Positions 8,089-16,416 of a DNA stretch of 50,028 nt are shown here, piece after piece. Positions within the stretch are counted from its first letter, which is position 1; every line of letters starts with the position of its first letter. The position numbers and the translations under genes are program-made. Where the stretch lies: assembly GCF_001435235.1 (NCBI RefSeq), contig NZ_AZGB01000016.1:400459-450486 (forward strand), given 5' to 3'. The notes beneath the pieces were generated by a model. It saw only the letters and a list, made by a program, of their open reading frames with translations. It searched no databases and was not told the DNA's origin. Source of the DNA: Liquorilactobacillus ghanensis DSM 18630 (GTDB lineage: Bacteria; Bacillota; Bacilli; Lactobacillales; Lactobacillaceae).

Positions 8089-9342
8089 ATGGAAAAGCGA
8101 ATTGCTGGGGAACCGCTGAATATTTTGCATACGATCGGAATGAAACAACTTTATCCGATTGTTCGAATGCAATTGATTTTTACTGATAAATTAGATGTAA
8201 CGCGGTTAAAAAGGGCAATTAAATTAGTAACACAAGCAGTTCCACAATTGAAGTCAGTTTATAATTTAGCCGATAATTCATGGCAGGTTGCTGAACGACT
8301 CGTTGAGCAAATTTTAGTTGAAATTGATGATAAAACAAATCCTGATGCGTTGAAGTGGGACTTGTTCAAGGAACCGCAGTTGAAAATTTATGATCAGCAT
8401 CTGAAAACAGGCGATGTACTATATATTTATTTAAGCCATATTTTATCGGACGGCGGTGGTTTTAAACAGTTAATCTATTTACTGGCAGATTGCTATAATC
8501 GTGGTGAAGCGGCTATTAAGGGTGTGCAAAACGATCAGGATATAAACGAGATAATTACAGCTATCGGAACTGCTTCAGAGAAAATGCCGTTGAGAACAGA
8601 TCATCCCCACGAAAACTACTTTTTCCCAGAGGTAAGTAAGTTTGAGCCTGAAACAGCCAAATTTGAGGTGCATAACTTCAAAATACCAGCTGAGTTTTTT
8701 AGCAAAATGCGTCAAACAGCTAAATTACAAACGGCAACGGTTAATGACTTGTTTTTAACGGCGTATTTACGGACCCTAGCTTATTATTGCGACCAATCAC
8801 AGTTATCTTTAGCTTGTCCAACTGATTTACGGCAATTTCTTGGGCAAGCAGCAGCTCAAAAATTAAGAGTGGCAAACTTTACGGCGCGCTATAATTTAAC
8901 AGTTGCGATCGACCCGAATGAACCATTTGCAACCAGCTTGCTGAAGGTTCATCAGGAAATGCAGCAACTTAAAAGGTCTAAACAATTTTTAAGTTCGATC
9001 ACTGAGTTATTAACTAAGTATCAGCAGCAGACGCCCACAGAACTCAGACAAATTGCTGAAGCTGATTATCACATTCGACCAATTTCTTATACCAATTTAG
9101 GCATAGTTGATGAAAAGCGACTGCAATTTAACCAAGCACCAATAAAAGAGTGTATTTTTTCGGGCGCTTTTCGGCGTTATCCTAATTATCAAGTTGCTTT
9201 CAGCTCTTTTAAGGGGGATGCTCAGCTGGTCTTTAATATGATTGGTACTACGCAAGAACAATTGGTTGGTCAGCAGCTGTTAACCAGCATTGCTGCTGAT
9301 ATGTTTAATTTTGCCTATGGTTTGGAGGGAAAAAAGAAATGA
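8089..9342 (+). CDS. Condensation-fold acyltransferase (alcohol acetyltransferase/PapA-like)
   Basis: This 417-residue protein resembles the chloramphenicol-acetyltransferase/NRPS-condensation superfamily. LYIYLSHILSDGGGFKQLI holds an HxxxDG-type catalytic motif (His-x-x-Ser-Asp-Gly) near residue 123, and a conserved C-terminal channel segment follows. Such enzymes move acyl groups from CoA or carriers to alcohols or sugars. The substrate is unknown. The stop overlaps the next start (ATGA), so it is translationally coupled to the LacX-like epimerase. An acyltransferase is unexpected among uronate genes. It could acetylate a sugar or an excess pathway intermediate, which is speculation. Confidence 0.65.
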   Translation: MEKRIAGEPLNILHTIGMKQLYPIVRMQLIFTDKLDVTRLKRAIKLVTQAVPQLKSVYNLADNSWQVAERLVEQILVEIDDKTNPDALKWDLFKEPQLKIYDQHLKTGDVLYIYLSHILSDGGGFKQLIYLLADCYNRGEAAIKGVQNDQDINEIITAIGTASEKMPLRTDHPHENYFFPEVSKFEPETAKFEVHNFKIPAEFFSKMRQTAKLQTATVNDLFLTAYLRTLAYYCDQSQLSLACPTDLRQFLGQAAAQKLRVANFTARYNLTVAIDPNEPFATSLLKVHQEMQQLKRSKQFLSSITELLTKYQQQTPTELRQIAEADYHIRPISYTNLGIVDEKRLQFNQAPIKECIFSGAFRRYPNYQVAFSSFKGDAQLVFNMIGTTQEQLVGQQLLTSIAADMFNFAYGLEGKKK

Positions 9343-10217
9343 TTACGATCGAAAATAAAAACTTTCAAGCAGTAATTGATCCTCAAGGAGCTCAATTAAC
9401 GCACTTGTTTAATAAAGCAGCCGATTTTGATTATCTTTGGAATGGTGCCGAATGGCCTAAACATGCTCCAGTACTATTTCCAGCAATTGGGCGCTCAAAT
9501 GATGATCAATATAAATTACATGGGAAAAAGTATTCAATGCCGCAACATGGTTTTGCCAGCAATCAGCAATTCAAAATTATTTCGCAGACAGCTGCTGCAG
9601 TTACGCTTGGTTTGGCAGCTAATTCGGCAACAAAAAAATTGTACCCCTTTGATTTTGAATTACAGCTGACATTTACTTTGCAGCCTAAAGGATTGGTGCT
9701 TAGTTTTATGATCAACAATCAGGCTAATGAAACTTTACCGTATTCTTTGGGTTCTCACCCTGCGTTTAATTTACCGCTTGCTGGGGTCGGAGAATTCAAC
9801 GATTATCAACTAACATTTGCCGGCAACTTTGATTTGCCGCTGCAAGCAGCTGAGATTGTTAAAACACCAGCGCCTTATCGAACTGGTAAGACGGAAATTT
9901 TTGCTGCAACGCAGACAATTAGCTTAAGTCATGATTTATTCAAAAAGGGTTTGCGAATTATTATGAATCCAGGTATTGAAACAATCAGTTTAACTTCAGC
10001 TGCAACTGAGCATACCGTTAAGGTAGTTTTAGGTGACTTTAAAAATGTTTGTTTGTGGACTAAGGAAGATCAAGACCTACCGTTTTTATGCATTGAACCA
10101 TTTAATGGGTTGCCCGATGTTTTAGGCGAACCAGTTGATTGGTCTACAAAGGAAGCTAGTTGGTACTTGGAACCGGGAAAACATCAATTAATGCAATATG
10201 AAATTGAATTAGCCTGA
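9339..10217 (+). CDS. Aldose 1-epimerase-like protein (LacX type)
   Basis: This 292-residue protein has the galactose-mutarotase beta-sandwich. Conserved elements are FPAIGRSND, the His of MPQHGFA, the His of YSLGSHPAFNLPL, and the Glu of CIEPFNGLPD, matching the two catalytic His and the Glu base of the family. LacX-like members lack a proven substrate. Here it probably interconverts anomers of a uronic acid or sugar entering the uronate route. It overlaps the acyltransferase gene by 4 bases and precedes kdgK copy 2. Confidence 0.8.
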   Translation: MITIENKNFQAVIDPQGAQLTHLFNKAADFDYLWNGAEWPKHAPVLFPAIGRSNDDQYKLHGKKYSMPQHGFASNQQFKIISQTAAAVTLGLAANSATKKLYPFDFELQLTFTLQPKGLVLSFMINNQANETLPYSLGSHPAFNLPLAGVGEFNDYQLTFAGNFDLPLQAAEIVKTPAPYRTGKTEIFAATQTISLSHDLFKKGLRIIMNPGIETISLTSAATEHTVKVVLGDFKNVCLWTKEDQDLPFLCIEPFNGLPDVLGEPVDWSTKEASWYLEPGKHQLMQYEIELA

Positions 10218-10241
10218 TTTAAGAAAGGAGCAGGTCGGGAC

Positions 10242-11210
10242 ATGATAGAGTTACTTACAATTGGTGAACCGATGGGATTATTTATTGCCCAAGAAGCAGG
10301 TGCTTTGGAAGATGTTAAACACTATAGCAGTCGAATCGCCGGAGCAGATTTGAATGTTGCCATTGGGGCGGCTAGATTTGGACATAAAACGGCATTTATA
10401 TCACAAATTGGTGCTGATACTTTTGGCAAGCAAATTAAGCGGCGGCTGGAAGCGGAGCAGATTGCTACAAAATATTTGGCAGTTTCACCAAAATGGAAAA
10501 CAGGCTTTATGTTGAAAGGCTTAGCCGCTAACGGTCGTCCAGCAACTGATTATTACCGGAAAGGCAGTGCGGCTGCACATATTTCACTAGAAGAACTAGC
10601 TAAAATTGATTTTAACGGAATTAAAATATTGCATTTAGGTGGAATTTTGGCTGGTTTAAGTGAAGAGGGTTATCAAGCGACTTTGTATTTGATAAAACGT
10701 GCACGTGAACATCAAATTCAAATTACGTTCGATCCTAATTTACGCCCAACAATTTGGGATTCTGAAGAACTAATGATTGAACGGACGAATGAGATTGCCC
10801 AGTTATGCGACGTTGTAATGCCTAATATCAAAGAAGGCAAAATCTTGACAGGTGAAACTGACGTTACTGCAATGGCAGATTATTATCTGAAAAAGAATGT
10901 TAAACAGGTCATTATCAATATGGTAGAAAATGGTTCATACAGCAAACGAGTTGATGACCAGCAGCGAATTTACGAAGAGCGAATGCCTGAATTAAAACCG
11001 GATCAAATTGTTGATCGTGTAGGTGCGGGCGACGGTTTTGTAGCGGGAGTTGTTTCTGGAAAATTGGAAGGTTTAAATGATCTGGATTGCTTACGCCGCG
11101 GCAGTGCAGTTGGGGCAATTCAAATGGAAAATTTAGGCGATAATGAAGGATTGCCAACCAAAGCACAGGTAACACATTTCTTGAGCAGTAAGGGCATTAT
11201 AGAGCCTTAA
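10242..11210 (+). CDS. kdgK: 2-keto-3-deoxygluconate kinase (PfkB family), copy 2
   Basis: A second ribokinase-type kinase, 322 residues, beginning LLTIGEPMGLFIAQEAG and ending with the DRVGAGDGFVAGV signature. It is clearly related to the first copy (shared SIGEP/TIGEP start, DPNLRP segment, similar length) but diverged throughout, so it is a paralogue and not a recent duplicate. AAGGAG precedes the ATG. As the last gene of this strand it may use KDG or another 2-keto sugar acid. The substrate difference between the two copies cannot be read from the sequence. Confidence 0.8.
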   Translation: MIELLTIGEPMGLFIAQEAGALEDVKHYSSRIAGADLNVAIGAARFGHKTAFISQIGADTFGKQIKRRLEAEQIATKYLAVSPKWKTGFMLKGLAANGRPATDYYRKGSAAAHISLEELAKIDFNGIKILHLGGILAGLSEEGYQATLYLIKRAREHQIQITFDPNLRPTIWDSEELMIERTNEIAQLCDVVMPNIKEGKILTGETDVTAMADYYLKKNVKQVIINMVENGSYSKRVDDQQRIYEERMPELKPDQIVDRVGAGDGFVAGVVSGKLEGLNDLDCLRRGSAVGAIQMENLGDNEGLPTKAQVTHFLSSKGIIEP

Positions 11211-11234
11211 AAATGAAAAAAATCAACAATAAAA

Positions 11235-11279
11235 AAGTTCTTGCTCATATGTTTTGCAAATTCATATGAGCAGGAACTT
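11235..11279. terminator. Bidirectional terminator between kdgK copy 2 and the rhamnosidase
   Basis: A 17-bp stem (left arm 11235-11251, right arm 11263-11279, one G-U pair) has a run of A on its left side, giving a good U-tract for the minus strand, and a T-rich stretch on its right. It serves converging transcripts. Confidence 0.88.
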
Positions 11280-11365
11280 CTTTGATTTGTGCTAAAATAA
11301 CCAAGCTAACATTAACATTTAAACAGGTAGTAAAGGAAATTCACAAAAATAATCTTGCTGGTAAA

Positions 11366-14080
11366 TTAAACCGGTTGCGGTTGGTTATATGAAATTGTAT
11401 ATTTCCCTGATTTAAGCTCAAATGTGTTTGTGGTGATAGGATGCTTATCAAGCAGAATCTGGTTAGCTTGATTAGGGATTTCCACAACCGCTTGACTGTT
11501 CATCGGAATCGTCACCGTTAATTCAACTTTTTCAGGGGTCAAATGACAATAGTCAATCTTTATTAAGCCCTTTGGAGATGGGGTGGTAACTTTTAATTTT
11601 TGCAATTTACCGGGTCTAACTTTGATTGCAAATTTATCAAAACCGGCAGAAAGAGGATTAATTCCAAATATACCTTGGACGATCGTCAACCCAGGAGTTG
11701 CTCCCCATGGATGTGACAGTGTCATGTTAGGCTTATAATGATTACTCCAAGCTTCGGGAGCAATAGTTGCCTCCAGATTGTCTAGTATAGCTGCAAAAGT
11801 TTTGGCATCCTTGGTATTTTCTTGGTTGGTTAGCAAAGTAATAGCCTGGTCAGCATGATTGCAGTCAATCAAGCCCTTTAAGATGAAGTAGATAAAGTAA
11901 ATACTTCCAACAAATTTACCATCATTAGCAACGAATTTGCTAAGTTTATCAGCCATGTCCTGATTTTTATAGACACCATAGCATAGTGCGTAGGCAGATG
12001 AATGATGAGATGAGTGTTTATTAATAGTTAAATCCGCATTTAGTGAATCAAAGAAAGTTCCGGTTTTTTCATCATATAAGCGGTTAATAAGCTGTTTTTT
12101 AATGCTGTGGGCGCGTTCAATAAAGAATTTTTCGTCTTTTTCATGATGGGTCAGATGAGCTATCTTTCCCATGATCAAATAAGTACCATAATAAATGGCA
12201 TTAAACGGAGTATTATAAGTTCCCTCAATGAATCCATCTCTTTCAGGAATCGGCCAATCTATTAAACCGTTGTTTGTTACCAAACCAACTTTGCTGTCGA
12301 AATTATCAGCTCCCTTGGTATTTCGCAAATTACCTTTAAAATCATTTGAAGCTCCATCGAAACTATCACTATTTTTCCCGCGGTTAAATTTTATTTTTAA
12401 ATCGTCATATCTTTTGTTTAATAGTTCAAAATCACCAGTGTATAGATAATCAAGCCAAGCCATTTCGACTATAAAAAGCTTATAGTCCTCAGGCCAAGTA
12501 GGGTTATCGATCAAATAGTCGATTGAGTGCCTAGAAAGAGAGTAGTGGGATGATACAGCGTAACTTGTTTGTGCATTTACTAGTAAATCTCCTTCATAAG
12601 GTCTTCTTTCGCGGGCTTGTGAATCAACAAATAGATCTTGATTTGTAGCTTTGATAGTATATTTTGACAATTCATATTCGCGATTTAAAAGATCATTATC
12701 ACTTTCAAAGCAGCTTTCAGCGTCATTAAAGGGTTGTTGAATTGCCCAAGCAGATATGCTATTTAAATTAAGCTCCCCTTGGAATCCAACTAATTCAATA
12801 TATCTGAAGTTTTTGACTTGAAATGTTGAGAATTGATTTACCCCTTTAACTAAAGTCCAATTTTCAATATAGTCGGGCCCACAAGCTAAATGATGCCGAA
12901 CATGTCCGTCAGAAGACTTTTGTTCTCCCAGCAAAACATTGAAACGCTGATCTTTTGAGCTGACAATATTTACCTTTAAACTACCGATAATTTCTTTTCC
13001 CAAATCAATTAAATAGTTTTGTTCAGCAAGTTTGGTAATTTTTTTTGCGGGTTCATCAATTTTAATTCTAAGTGAGTTTTCACTGTCAAAGGGAACTAGT
13101 AATTCTTCTTCATTTAGCATCAAATCCGGATTAATCCAAGCGGGTGTCCATTTAGAATCATCAAATGTTACGGTATTCCATTTTTGGGGATAATATTGCA
13201 TATCGATATTTTCAAGAACCATTTCAAAATATAGAGTTCTGGCTTTTGATCCAAAATCACCAAAAGCACTACTTGCATCTAAGGCTTTCCAAGTATTATC
13301 AGTGATGCAAACATCTTTTTTGGTTCCATCAAGTAAGTAAAGCGTTAACTTCAACCACAAACTACGACGCTTGGAAGTTCCACCAGCTATAACAGAGATA
13401 ACGTTATCTCCGATATTTAAGAAATCAGTCACATCATAATCATTATAAAAAACGGCTGTTTTATTATAATTATGGTAATTAGGCTGTGGGCGAGCGGAAC
13501 CAACGCCAACAGATTTTTCATTCATATAGATATCAAATCCTTGAATGAATTGGGGTTCACTTCCTCTGGAAAAGGCAGTAATAATAGCGCTATCAATTTG
13601 TTTTAAATCAAGTTTGATTTTGGGGCTACGAAAGAAAACAACATTCCCAAGATTAGGTAAACTTTTACCTGTATGGGCACTGGCTGGGGACCAAATACCA
13701 TGAAACGGTTCTTCTTTCAGTGGTGCTTGGCAGATAAATTTTTCGGGTTCAGAAAATGCACTGGTATTACCTAAGTTATCTTTAATTCTAACTTTCCAAT
13801 AGTATAATTCACCAGGGATTAACTTATCATTTAGGTTATTTAATACGATTGACGTGTTATTGGTTGAATAAATCCAGTTACTATCAAATAGGTATGTTTG
13901 ATTTTTTATATCTCGTAATCGGTGGCTAATAACAATTTGGAAGGCGGTTTGGTAGCTGCCGTTATTTTGACTGTGATTCCACCAGCTGAACCTTGGATTG
14001 GAAGTAATATTGTAGGCAAAACTGATTAAATTTACTTTTAAATGGTCTGGAGTCTGTAAAGAACAAATTTTAGTTGACAT
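11366..14080 (-). CDS. Alpha-L-rhamnosidase (GH78), intracellular
   Basis: This 904-residue enzyme releases terminal L-rhamnose from oligosaccharides or plant glycosides. The N-terminal third is beta-sandwich (with RFSWW near residue 30), typical of bacterial rhamnosidase N domains. The (alpha/alpha)6 catalytic domain carries DSQARERRPYEGD near residues 485-497, the acidic GH78 signature. EAWS followed by SHPWGATPG near 775-790 is at the usual base position. No signal peptide is seen, so the substrate must be imported, probably by the divergent GPH transporter. AGGAGG precedes the ATG. The promoter has a cre site, so it is glucose-repressed. Confidence 0.9.
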   Translation of the reverse strand: MSTKICSLQTPDHLKVNLISFAYNITSNPRFSWWNHSQNNGSYQTAFQIVISHRLRDIKNQTYLFDSNWIYSTNNTSIVLNNLNDKLIPGELYYWKVRIKDNLGNTSAFSEPEKFICQAPLKEEPFHGIWSPASAHTGKSLPNLGNVVFFRSPKIKLDLKQIDSAIITAFSRGSEPQFIQGFDIYMNEKSVGVGSARPQPNYHNYNKTAVFYNDYDVTDFLNIGDNVISVIAGGTSKRRSLWLKLTLYLLDGTKKDVCITDNTWKALDASSAFGDFGSKARTLYFEMVLENIDMQYYPQKWNTVTFDDSKWTPAWINPDLMLNEEELLVPFDSENSLRIKIDEPAKKITKLAEQNYLIDLGKEIIGSLKVNIVSSKDQRFNVLLGEQKSSDGHVRHHLACGPDYIENWTLVKGVNQFSTFQVKNFRYIELVGFQGELNLNSISAWAIQQPFNDAESCFESDNDLLNREYELSKYTIKATNQDLFVDSQARERRPYEGDLLVNAQTSYAVSSHYSLSRHSIDYLIDNPTWPEDYKLFIVEMAWLDYLYTGDFELLNKRYDDLKIKFNRGKNSDSFDGASNDFKGNLRNTKGADNFDSKVGLVTNNGLIDWPIPERDGFIEGTYNTPFNAIYYGTYLIMGKIAHLTHHEKDEKFFIERAHSIKKQLINRLYDEKTGTFFDSLNADLTINKHSSHHSSAYALCYGVYKNQDMADKLSKFVANDGKFVGSIYFIYFILKGLIDCNHADQAITLLTNQENTKDAKTFAAILDNLEATIAPEAWSNHYKPNMTLSHPWGATPGLTIVQGIFGINPLSAGFDKFAIKVRPGKLQKLKVTTPSPKGLIKIDYCHLTPEKVELTVTIPMNSQAVVEIPNQANQILLDKHPITTNTFELKSGKYTISYNQPQPV

Positions 14081-14108
14081 AAGCGTCCTCCTGTATATCT
14101 AGCTTCTC

Positions 14109-14160
14109 TTGATGTATTAATATATCAATTTTATTGTATACGTTTTCTAATGATTGTCAA
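14109..14160 (-). promoter_or_regulatory. Rhamnosidase promoter with cre in the spacer and a palindromic operator
   Basis: On the minus strand TTGACA (14155-14160) and TACAAT (14133-14138) are 16 bases apart. AGAAAACGTATACA (14135-14148) matches the cre consensus WGNAANCGNWNNCW at every position and overlaps the -10 box. Just downstream, TTGATATATTAATACATCAA (14109-14128) is a near-perfect 20-bp palindrome whose left half recurs at the divergent promoter. Confidence 0.8.
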
Positions 14161-14268
14161 TAAAACCCCAAGGGGCTAAATCAATTGTTAAAAATAAATT
14201 GGCAGCTCAATTTAGTAAGTATCATATTAAGCTTTAGTAAATGAACTATTCAGCTTTGGAAAAAATAG

Positions 14269-14320
14269 TTGACATTTTCTAGGAAGCGCATACAATTATA
14301 TTTGATATATTAGTACACTA
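14269..14320 (+). promoter_or_regulatory. GPH transporter promoter with cre in the spacer
   Basis: TTGACA (14269-14274) and TACAAT (14291-14296) are separated by 16 bases. AGGAAGCGCATACA (14281-14294) matches the cre consensus fully. Downstream, TTGATATATTAGTACA (from 14303) repeats the half-site seen at the rhamnosidase promoter, implying a shared regulator. Confidence 0.82.
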
Positions 14321-14321
14321 G

Positions 14322-14343
14322 TATGTTCCAGGGCTGGAACATA
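14322..14343. promoter_or_regulatory. Operator-like inverted repeat upstream of the GPH transporter
   Basis: Perfect 10-bp arms, TATGTTCCAG and CTGGAACATA, around a GG centre, located between the promoter and the start codon. The symmetry and place suggest a repressor site. It lacks a T-run and so is not a terminator. The protein that binds it is unknown. Confidence 0.6.
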
Positions 14344-14396
14344 ATTAATACCAATATGTTAACTTTAAATACTTACTTTGGAAGGAGAATAAGTTT

Positions 14397-15899
14397 ATGC
14401 TCAAGAAACTTCAGGATCGTATTTTTACGAAAAGAAAGATAACACTAAAAACGGCCCTTTCTTTTGGTGTTACAGACTTTATAGGAGGTGGAGGACAAAC
14501 CATAATTGGGGCATGGATGCTGTTCTTTTATACCTCATATTGTAACTTGACGGCGACAGATGGAGCGATTATTGTTGGAGTTGGGAAATTTGTAACCGCT
14601 ATCGTAGGACTTCTTATGGGTGGCTTTACAGATAATTTCTATAAAACTAGGTTAGGGAAAAAATATGGCCGGAGACATTTCTTCTTGTTTATCGGATCGC
14701 CACTATTATTATGTTTTGCTTTAATGTGGATTAGCGGTTTAGGATTCTGGTATTATTTATTAACCTTTGTAGCTTTTGATGCAATTTCGACTGCTGTTAT
14801 GATTCCGTTTGAAACCTTACCAACTGAAATGACAAACGACTACAATGAAAGAACGAAATTATCAACAGCCAGAATGTTTTTCTCAGCTAGTGCAACCTTT
14901 TTAGCAACTTTTATTCCCGGACAGCTTTTTAAAGTTTTGGGACAAGACAGTCCAATTCCATTTTTTATTAATGGTTTGCTTTTTGCTGTAATTTTCATGT
15001 TGGCAATGTTTTTAAGTGCTTACAATACTTGGGAACGTCCGGCTGACGAAGTAGTTGATACAGACGGTGATGACACTGGTAAGAATTCGAACGTTTTACT
15101 TGATGATATAAAAGCTTATATCTCAACTTTCAAAATAAAAACTTTCAGAAAACATCTGGCAATTTATTTATTTTCGTTTACTGGCAAAGATGTTTATAAC
15201 ACGGTCTTTACCTATTTTTGCGTATACGTATTAGGATTGACAGCAACTGTTGCTGCTAATATGTTGTCACTTTCAATTATTGGAGTTGTGATGACTGTTA
15301 TTGGCGGATTCTTAATGATAAAATTTGGGCCACGTTGGTTGTATACATTTGCGTACTCATTAATGATTGCAATGTTGATCGCTTATTATGTAGTAGTTAA
15401 AGTAATGCCGGCACATATTATTTTAGTATTGTTCATAATTTCCTTCATATATCAATTAGGCAGAGCGACGCTTGAATTTACACCATGGAGTGTTTATCCA
15501 TTTATCCCAGATATTGACGAATTGGTAGTCGGGAAAAATAGAGCTGGTGTATTCGCATCAGTAATGACATTTTTAAGAAATGCAACAGCTGCATTGGCAA
15601 CAGTCTTAGTAGGGATGTTTTTGGATGCTAATGGTTTTGTTAAGGGCGCTAGTCATCAGCCTTTGGAAGCACAGCATGCAATTGTAAACATTTTGGTGTT
15701 TGGCGAAGGTGGATTAATTTTAATCGCTTTACTGATTGCTTTGACATTCAAACTTAATAAACAAACCCATGAAGTAATTACCGATGAAATTAATCGCTTA
15801 AAAGCTGGTGGGAAAAAGGAAGAAGTAACTGACAATACCAAGCATATTGTTAAGCAACTTTCTGGAATTGATTATGCAAAAGTTTGGCCTAAAAAATAA
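14397..15899 (+). CDS. GPH-family sugar/cation symporter, copy 1
   Basis: This 500-residue membrane protein has about 12 hydrophobic segments and the glycoside-pentoside-hexuronide:cation symporter signatures. These are an N-terminal LSFGVTDFIGGG, the loop TRLGKKYGRRHFF after helix 2-3, and IPFETLPTEMTNDYNERTKLSTAR. It has no C-terminal IIA domain; the tail after the last helix is a short charged stretch. Divergent transcription from the GH78 rhamnosidase with a shared operator suggests transport of a rhamnoside or rhamnose-containing oligosaccharide. AAGGAG precedes the ATG at 14397. Confidence 0.85.
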   Translation: MLKKLQDRIFTKRKITLKTALSFGVTDFIGGGGQTIIGAWMLFFYTSYCNLTATDGAIIVGVGKFVTAIVGLLMGGFTDNFYKTRLGKKYGRRHFFLFIGSPLLLCFALMWISGLGFWYYLLTFVAFDAISTAVMIPFETLPTEMTNDYNERTKLSTARMFFSASATFLATFIPGQLFKVLGQDSPIPFFINGLLFAVIFMLAMFLSAYNTWERPADEVVDTDGDDTGKNSNVLLDDIKAYISTFKIKTFRKHLAIYLFSFTGKDVYNTVFTYFCVYVLGLTATVAANMLSLSIIGVVMTVIGGFLMIKFGPRWLYTFAYSLMIAMLIAYYVVVKVMPAHIILVLFIISFIYQLGRATLEFTPWSVYPFIPDIDELVVGKNRAGVFASVMTFLRNATAALATVLVGMFLDANGFVKGASHQPLEAQHAIVNILVFGEGGLILIALLIALTFKLNKQTHEVITDEINRLKAGGKKEEVTDNTKHIVKQLSGIDYAKVWPKK

Positions 15900-16247
15900 T
15901 AGTTAGTATGTAGTAGTAATAGCTACCTTAGATTTAGGTTTTAGATAATCGTCGTTAGGGATTGTTGAACTAACTGGTTTTTATGTTTATTTGCCAGCCA
16001 AGCTATGTAAAATTTTTGCTAAATGGGGTTTTAGTTATTTACGCAAGATAGTGTGTGTTTGCAACTTTATTAGATAGTTGAACAAATTTTAGCTCAAAAT
16101 GTATATGGGCTAAAAGCAATTATTGAAAAATAAGAAGTCAAAGCAAATTTTGTTTAGCCATGAAAATGAATTTAGTTGCAAACTTGAAATGATTTGTTTT
16201 GGTATCTGATTTTATCAATGTTTTAGGCAGTTAATAATGATTTGCTC
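15900..16247. other. Intergenic stretch without a recognised gene
   Basis: About 350 bases between the first GPH transporter and the terminators. No ORF with a ribosome binding site, no RNA gene and no repeat was recognised. A short open stretch with hydrophobic and Lys/Arg residues around 15970-16080 has no start signal and was not called. Confidence 0.4.
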
Positions 16248-16290
16248 AAAAATGACTAAGGCTTTGAGAGAGTCTCAGTCATTTTTGATT
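16248..16290 (+). terminator. Terminator downstream of GPH copy 1
   Basis: Arms AAAAATGACT (16248-16257) and AGTCATTTTT (16277-16286) enclose an inner GAGA/TCTC helix. A T-rich stretch follows. It lies about 350 bases after the transporter stop. Confidence 0.7.
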
Positions 16291-16331
16291 TTACTTGTAG
16301 GAAGCTAAAAGACAATAGTATGATTTGGAAA

Positions 16332-16374
16332 AAGCAAGCGAACTTAAGGACATTCTCCTTAAGTTCGCTTGCTT
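16332..16374 (-). terminator. Terminator of GPH copy 2
   Basis: A perfect 19-bp stem (arms 16332-16350 and 16356-16374) with a 5-nt loop. On the minus strand it is followed by T residues, 43 bases past the transporter stop codon. Strong. Confidence 0.88.
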
Positions 16375-16416
16375 AATGCAAAGTTAATTGAAATATTATT
16401 CAATCAGATTTTCAGG

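Noticed and set aside
12228-12449. Plus-strand ORF within the rhamnosidase gene
   Set aside because: Antisense shadow without ribosome binding site or family features.
15960-16080. Possible gene remnant in the gap after GPH copy 1
   Set aside because: The short open stretch has no start codon context and resembles no family I recognise.
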